A stretch of 35,348 bases of DNA. It comes from Planctomycetaceae bacterium (GTDB taxonomy: Bacteria; Planctomycetota; Planctomycetia; Pirellulales; Pirellulaceae). The stretch lies in contig JAHEJI010000035.1 of assembly GCA_024638965.1 (NCBI GenBank), forward strand, positions 1 through 35,348, in the 5' to 3' direction. Positions 33,499 through 35,348 of the stretch are shown piece by piece; positions within the stretch are counted from its first letter, which is position 1; every line of letters begins with the position of its first letter. The translations under genes were made by a program, and so were the position numbers. Under the pieces are notes generated by a model that saw only the letters and a list, made by a program, of their open reading frames with translations, searched no databases and was not told where the DNA came from.

Positions 33499-33793
33499 TC
33501 TTTTTTTTCTGCTAGAAGGGTGAAGTCAATCTGTCCAATGGGTAATCGAAATACGGTCGAGTCATCCTGAACGATCCTATTTTAGGTTGATCGACAGGGA
33601 TTCAACAACTGGTGGAATTGTCGGGAGAATTGACACCCCATTTTTGGAAAATTGCTCACAACCGCGAAAACCCAAGCGGGTAGCCGAGTTTGAAAAACGG
33701 TTTAGAATTCACTGTTGTCATCCGGGTTGAATTCTAAGAATCCAGCCATTTGGATTTTTGCCTCCAATGACTTAACGGAAGAACAGTTCGCAT
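33499..33793. other. 295-nt divergent intergenic region
   Basis: This region must hold promoters for the respiratory operon (leftward) and purD (rightward). Apart from the inverted repeat at 33702-33737 and a TTGACA at 33632-33637 without a convincing -10, I see no gene or RNA element. Confidence 0.5.
33702..33737. promoter_or_regulatory. 10-bp inverted repeat upstream of purD
   Basis: TTAGAATTCA (33702-33711) and TGAATTCTAA (33728-33737) are perfect complements with a 16-nt spacer, ending 56 nt before the purD start. The symmetry and location in a divergent promoter region fit a regulator-binding site or an mRNA leader hairpin. The regulator is unknown. Confidence 0.5.
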
Positions 33794-35092
33794 ATGAAGG
33801 TGTTAGTGGTTGGAAATGGAGGCCGTGAACATGCGATCGCCTGGAAAATCGCACAAAGTAATCGAGTCGAACGGGTCTTTGTAGCTCCTGGAAATGCTGG
33901 CACGGCGATGGACGCAGAAAACGTCGATATCTCTGCGACCGATATTCCAGCTCTGGTTCAATTTGCCAAACAAAATGCAATCGACCTCGCGGTGGTTGGG
34001 CCGGAGGCTCCCTTGTGCGACGGGATTGTCGACACATTTACGGATGAGGGGCTCAAGGCGTTTGGTCCGAGTCGCGCGGCGGCTCAATTGGAGGCGAGCA
34101 AAGTCTTTTGCAAAAAAATGTTGCGAACCGCGGATGTTCCAACCGCCGAATTTCACGAGTTCCAAAATGCGGCTGATGCAGAGCGATTTGTCAATGAGCG
34201 TTATGACGAAACTCCAGACGATGTACCGCTGGTGGTCAAAGCGGATGGCCTTGCAGCCGGGAAAGGTGCGATCGTTTGTGCAACTCGAAAGGAAGTACTG
34301 GAGGCAATCGATATCGTTGCCCGTGAAAAGCGTTTTGGCTCGGCAGGTGATCGCCTGATTATCGAAGAGCGGCTCCAAGGCGAGGAGGCCAGCATTCTTG
34401 CGATTACGGATGGACGAACCATTTTGACTTTGCCGCCGGCTCAGGATCACAAACGGGCTCATGATGGTGATGCCGGGCCAAATACCGGCGGCATGGGAGC
34501 CTATTGTCCGACTCCTTCGATTAATCAGGAGATGCTTCATTGGGTTGAGTCAAACGTGTTGGTTCCCACCGTTCACTCGATGAAGCGTTCTCGCAATCCA
34601 TTTCGGGGGATTTTGTACGCCGGGCTGATGCTGACATCGCAAGGGCCCAAAGTTCTCGAGTACAACGTCCGTTTTGGTGATCCGGAATGTCAGCCCATGC
34701 TGATGAGATTGAAGACTGATCTCGTCGACTTGATCGAAGCGACTGTCGATCGACGACTTGGGGAAATCGGTGTTCTTGAATGGGATGAACGCCCGAGCGT
34801 CTGTGTGGTTATGGCTTCAGAAGGCTATCCCGGTAGCTACGAAAAGGGTCACGAGATTCGCGGTCTCAATGACGCCGCAATCGTCGATGACGTCAAAGTC
34901 TTTCATGCTGGGACCAAGTTGGACAACGACAAGATCGTCACAAACGGCGGACGTGTTCTGGGAATAACGGCTCTCGGCGAAAGCGTTGCCACGGCCAAGC
35001 TGCAAGCCTATAAAGCAATCAAATGCATCCGCTGGGATGGCGCTTGGTGTCGAAAAGACATCGCGGATAAGGCAATTGCGCTGAACATCTAG
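33794..35092 (+). CDS. purD: phosphoribosylamine-glycine ligase (432 aa)
   Basis: PurD (GAR synthetase) joins 5-phosphoribosylamine and glycine using ATP, the second step of purine synthesis, in the cytosol. The N-terminal domain begins MKVLVVGNGGREHAIAWKI. The ATP-grasp region includes VVKADGLAAGKGA (about 147-159) and LQGEEASILAITDG (about 193-206). The diagnostic DHKRAHDGDAGPNTGGMGAY lies at about 218-237, and EYNVRFGDPECQ at about 284-295 carries metal and ATP ligands. Length is normal. GGAAG lies about 12 nt before the ATG. It is followed without a gap by a small membrane protein gene. Confidence 0.98.
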   Translation: MKVLVVGNGGREHAIAWKIAQSNRVERVFVAPGNAGTAMDAENVDISATDIPALVQFAKQNAIDLAVVGPEAPLCDGIVDTFTDEGLKAFGPSRAAAQLEASKVFCKKMLRTADVPTAEFHEFQNAADAERFVNERYDETPDDVPLVVKADGLAAGKGAIVCATRKEVLEAIDIVAREKRFGSAGDRLIIEERLQGEEASILAITDGRTILTLPPAQDHKRAHDGDAGPNTGGMGAYCPTPSINQEMLHWVESNVLVPTVHSMKRSRNPFRGILYAGLMLTSQGPKVLEYNVRFGDPECQPMLMRLKTDLVDLIEATVDRRLGEIGVLEWDERPSVCVVMASEGYPGSYEKGHEIRGLNDAAIVDDVKVFHAGTKLDNDKIVTNGGRVLGITALGESVATAKLQAYKAIKCIRWDGAWCRKDIADKAIALNI

Positions 35093-35348
35093 ATGAATGC
35101 CGAATCGCAGAGCAATCGCGAGACGCCTCTCGAGTCGAAAACAGGCCGCGGATGCAATTTCAAGATTAGCACTCTGTTGGTGCTCACCTTGATTGTTGCA
35201 TTGGTGCTCACGATTCTCCGCCCCTTTCAGGTGGTTTTGCCGAAATTCGTGTTTTTGATCTTGTTTGGTTATTGCCTCGTTTTGACGGCGTACGGCGTTT
35301 TCAGGCTTATGCACGTCTGGGGGTTTCTAAACGAAACACGCAAAAAAC
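35093..35348 (+). CDS. small membrane protein, 3' end outside the window
   Basis: An ATG directly follows the purD stop codon (TAG ends at 35092) and opens a frame that runs without a stop to the end of the window, giving 85 residues. A polar N-terminus of about 23 residues (MNAESQSNRET...) is followed by a hydrophobic helix at about 25-42 and another at about 50-72. The sequence is basic near the end (NETRKK). No family is recognised. Its immediate position after purD suggests co-transcription. Confidence is limited because the gene is cut. Confidence 0.65.
   Translation, partial: MNAESQSNRETPLESKTGRGCNFKISTLLVLTLIVALVLTILRPFQVVLPKFVFLILFGYCLVLTAYGVFRLMHVWGFLNETRKK

Noticed and set aside
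1-35348. CRISPR array, tRNA or rRNA genes, prophage or transposase genes
   Set aside because: No regularly spaced repeats, cloverleaf-like sequences, rRNA segments or recombinase motifs were seen on reading both strands.

Overview
The window reads as chromosomal DNA from a Planctomycetota bacterium, probably a member of the Pirellulales (inference). The evidence is moderate G+C, weak or absent Shine-Dalgarno sites before many genes, several likely GTG starts, a TPR/ExbB/ExbD/ExbD cluster, an A2-type cytochrome oxidase operon with heme A synthesis genes inside it, and a flagellar export cluster with divergent proteins. No rRNA, tRNA, CRISPR array, transposase or phage gene was seen.

Region 1 (1-6471, minus strand): a 95-bp repeat copy at the left edge, then an envelope cluster. 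Read in its own direction it holds a 1015-aa secreted TPR-like protein, a second secreted TPR-like protein, an ExbB/TolQ-type channel and two ExbD/TolR proteins. This looks like a proton-motive-force-driven envelope machine. Region 2 (6790-9595, plus): two translationally coupled membrane-anchored proteins of unknown function that appear to share a repeated domain. Then come malate dehydrogenase (9668-10645) and an alpha/beta-hydrolase-fold protein that has lost its whole catalytic triad.

Region 3 (11731-18140, plus): flagellar genes, namely a degenerate histidine-kinase-like ATPase domain, FliF, FliO, FliP, FliQ, FliR and FlhB. FliQ is about twice normal length. FlhB stops just before its autocleaving cytoplasmic domain, and a perfect intrinsic terminator follows its stop codon. 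FlhA, FliG, FliH, FliI, FliM and FliN are not in the window.

Region 4 (18216-22359): a SNF2-family helicase with a small upstream partner (minus), a small hypothetical gene with a good promoter and an intrinsic terminator (plus), and an alpha/beta hydrolase with an intact triad (plus).

Region 5 (22403-33498, minus): a long respiratory operon. In order of transcription: cupredoxin-like protein, a 59-aa lipoprotein, diheme cytochrome c lipoprotein, oxidase subunits II and I, heme A synthase (CtaA), heme O synthase (CtaB), subunit III with a coiled-coil insertion of about 185 aa, subunit IV, a tandem SCO copper chaperone, a DUF420 membrane protein and a small membrane protein. The second copy of the 95-bp repeat lies between the last two genes and supplies the stop codon of one. 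Together these genes encode electron delivery, the oxidase core, its heme A supply and its copper insertion.

Region 6 (33794-35348, plus): purD, then the 5' part of a small membrane protein cut by the window edge.
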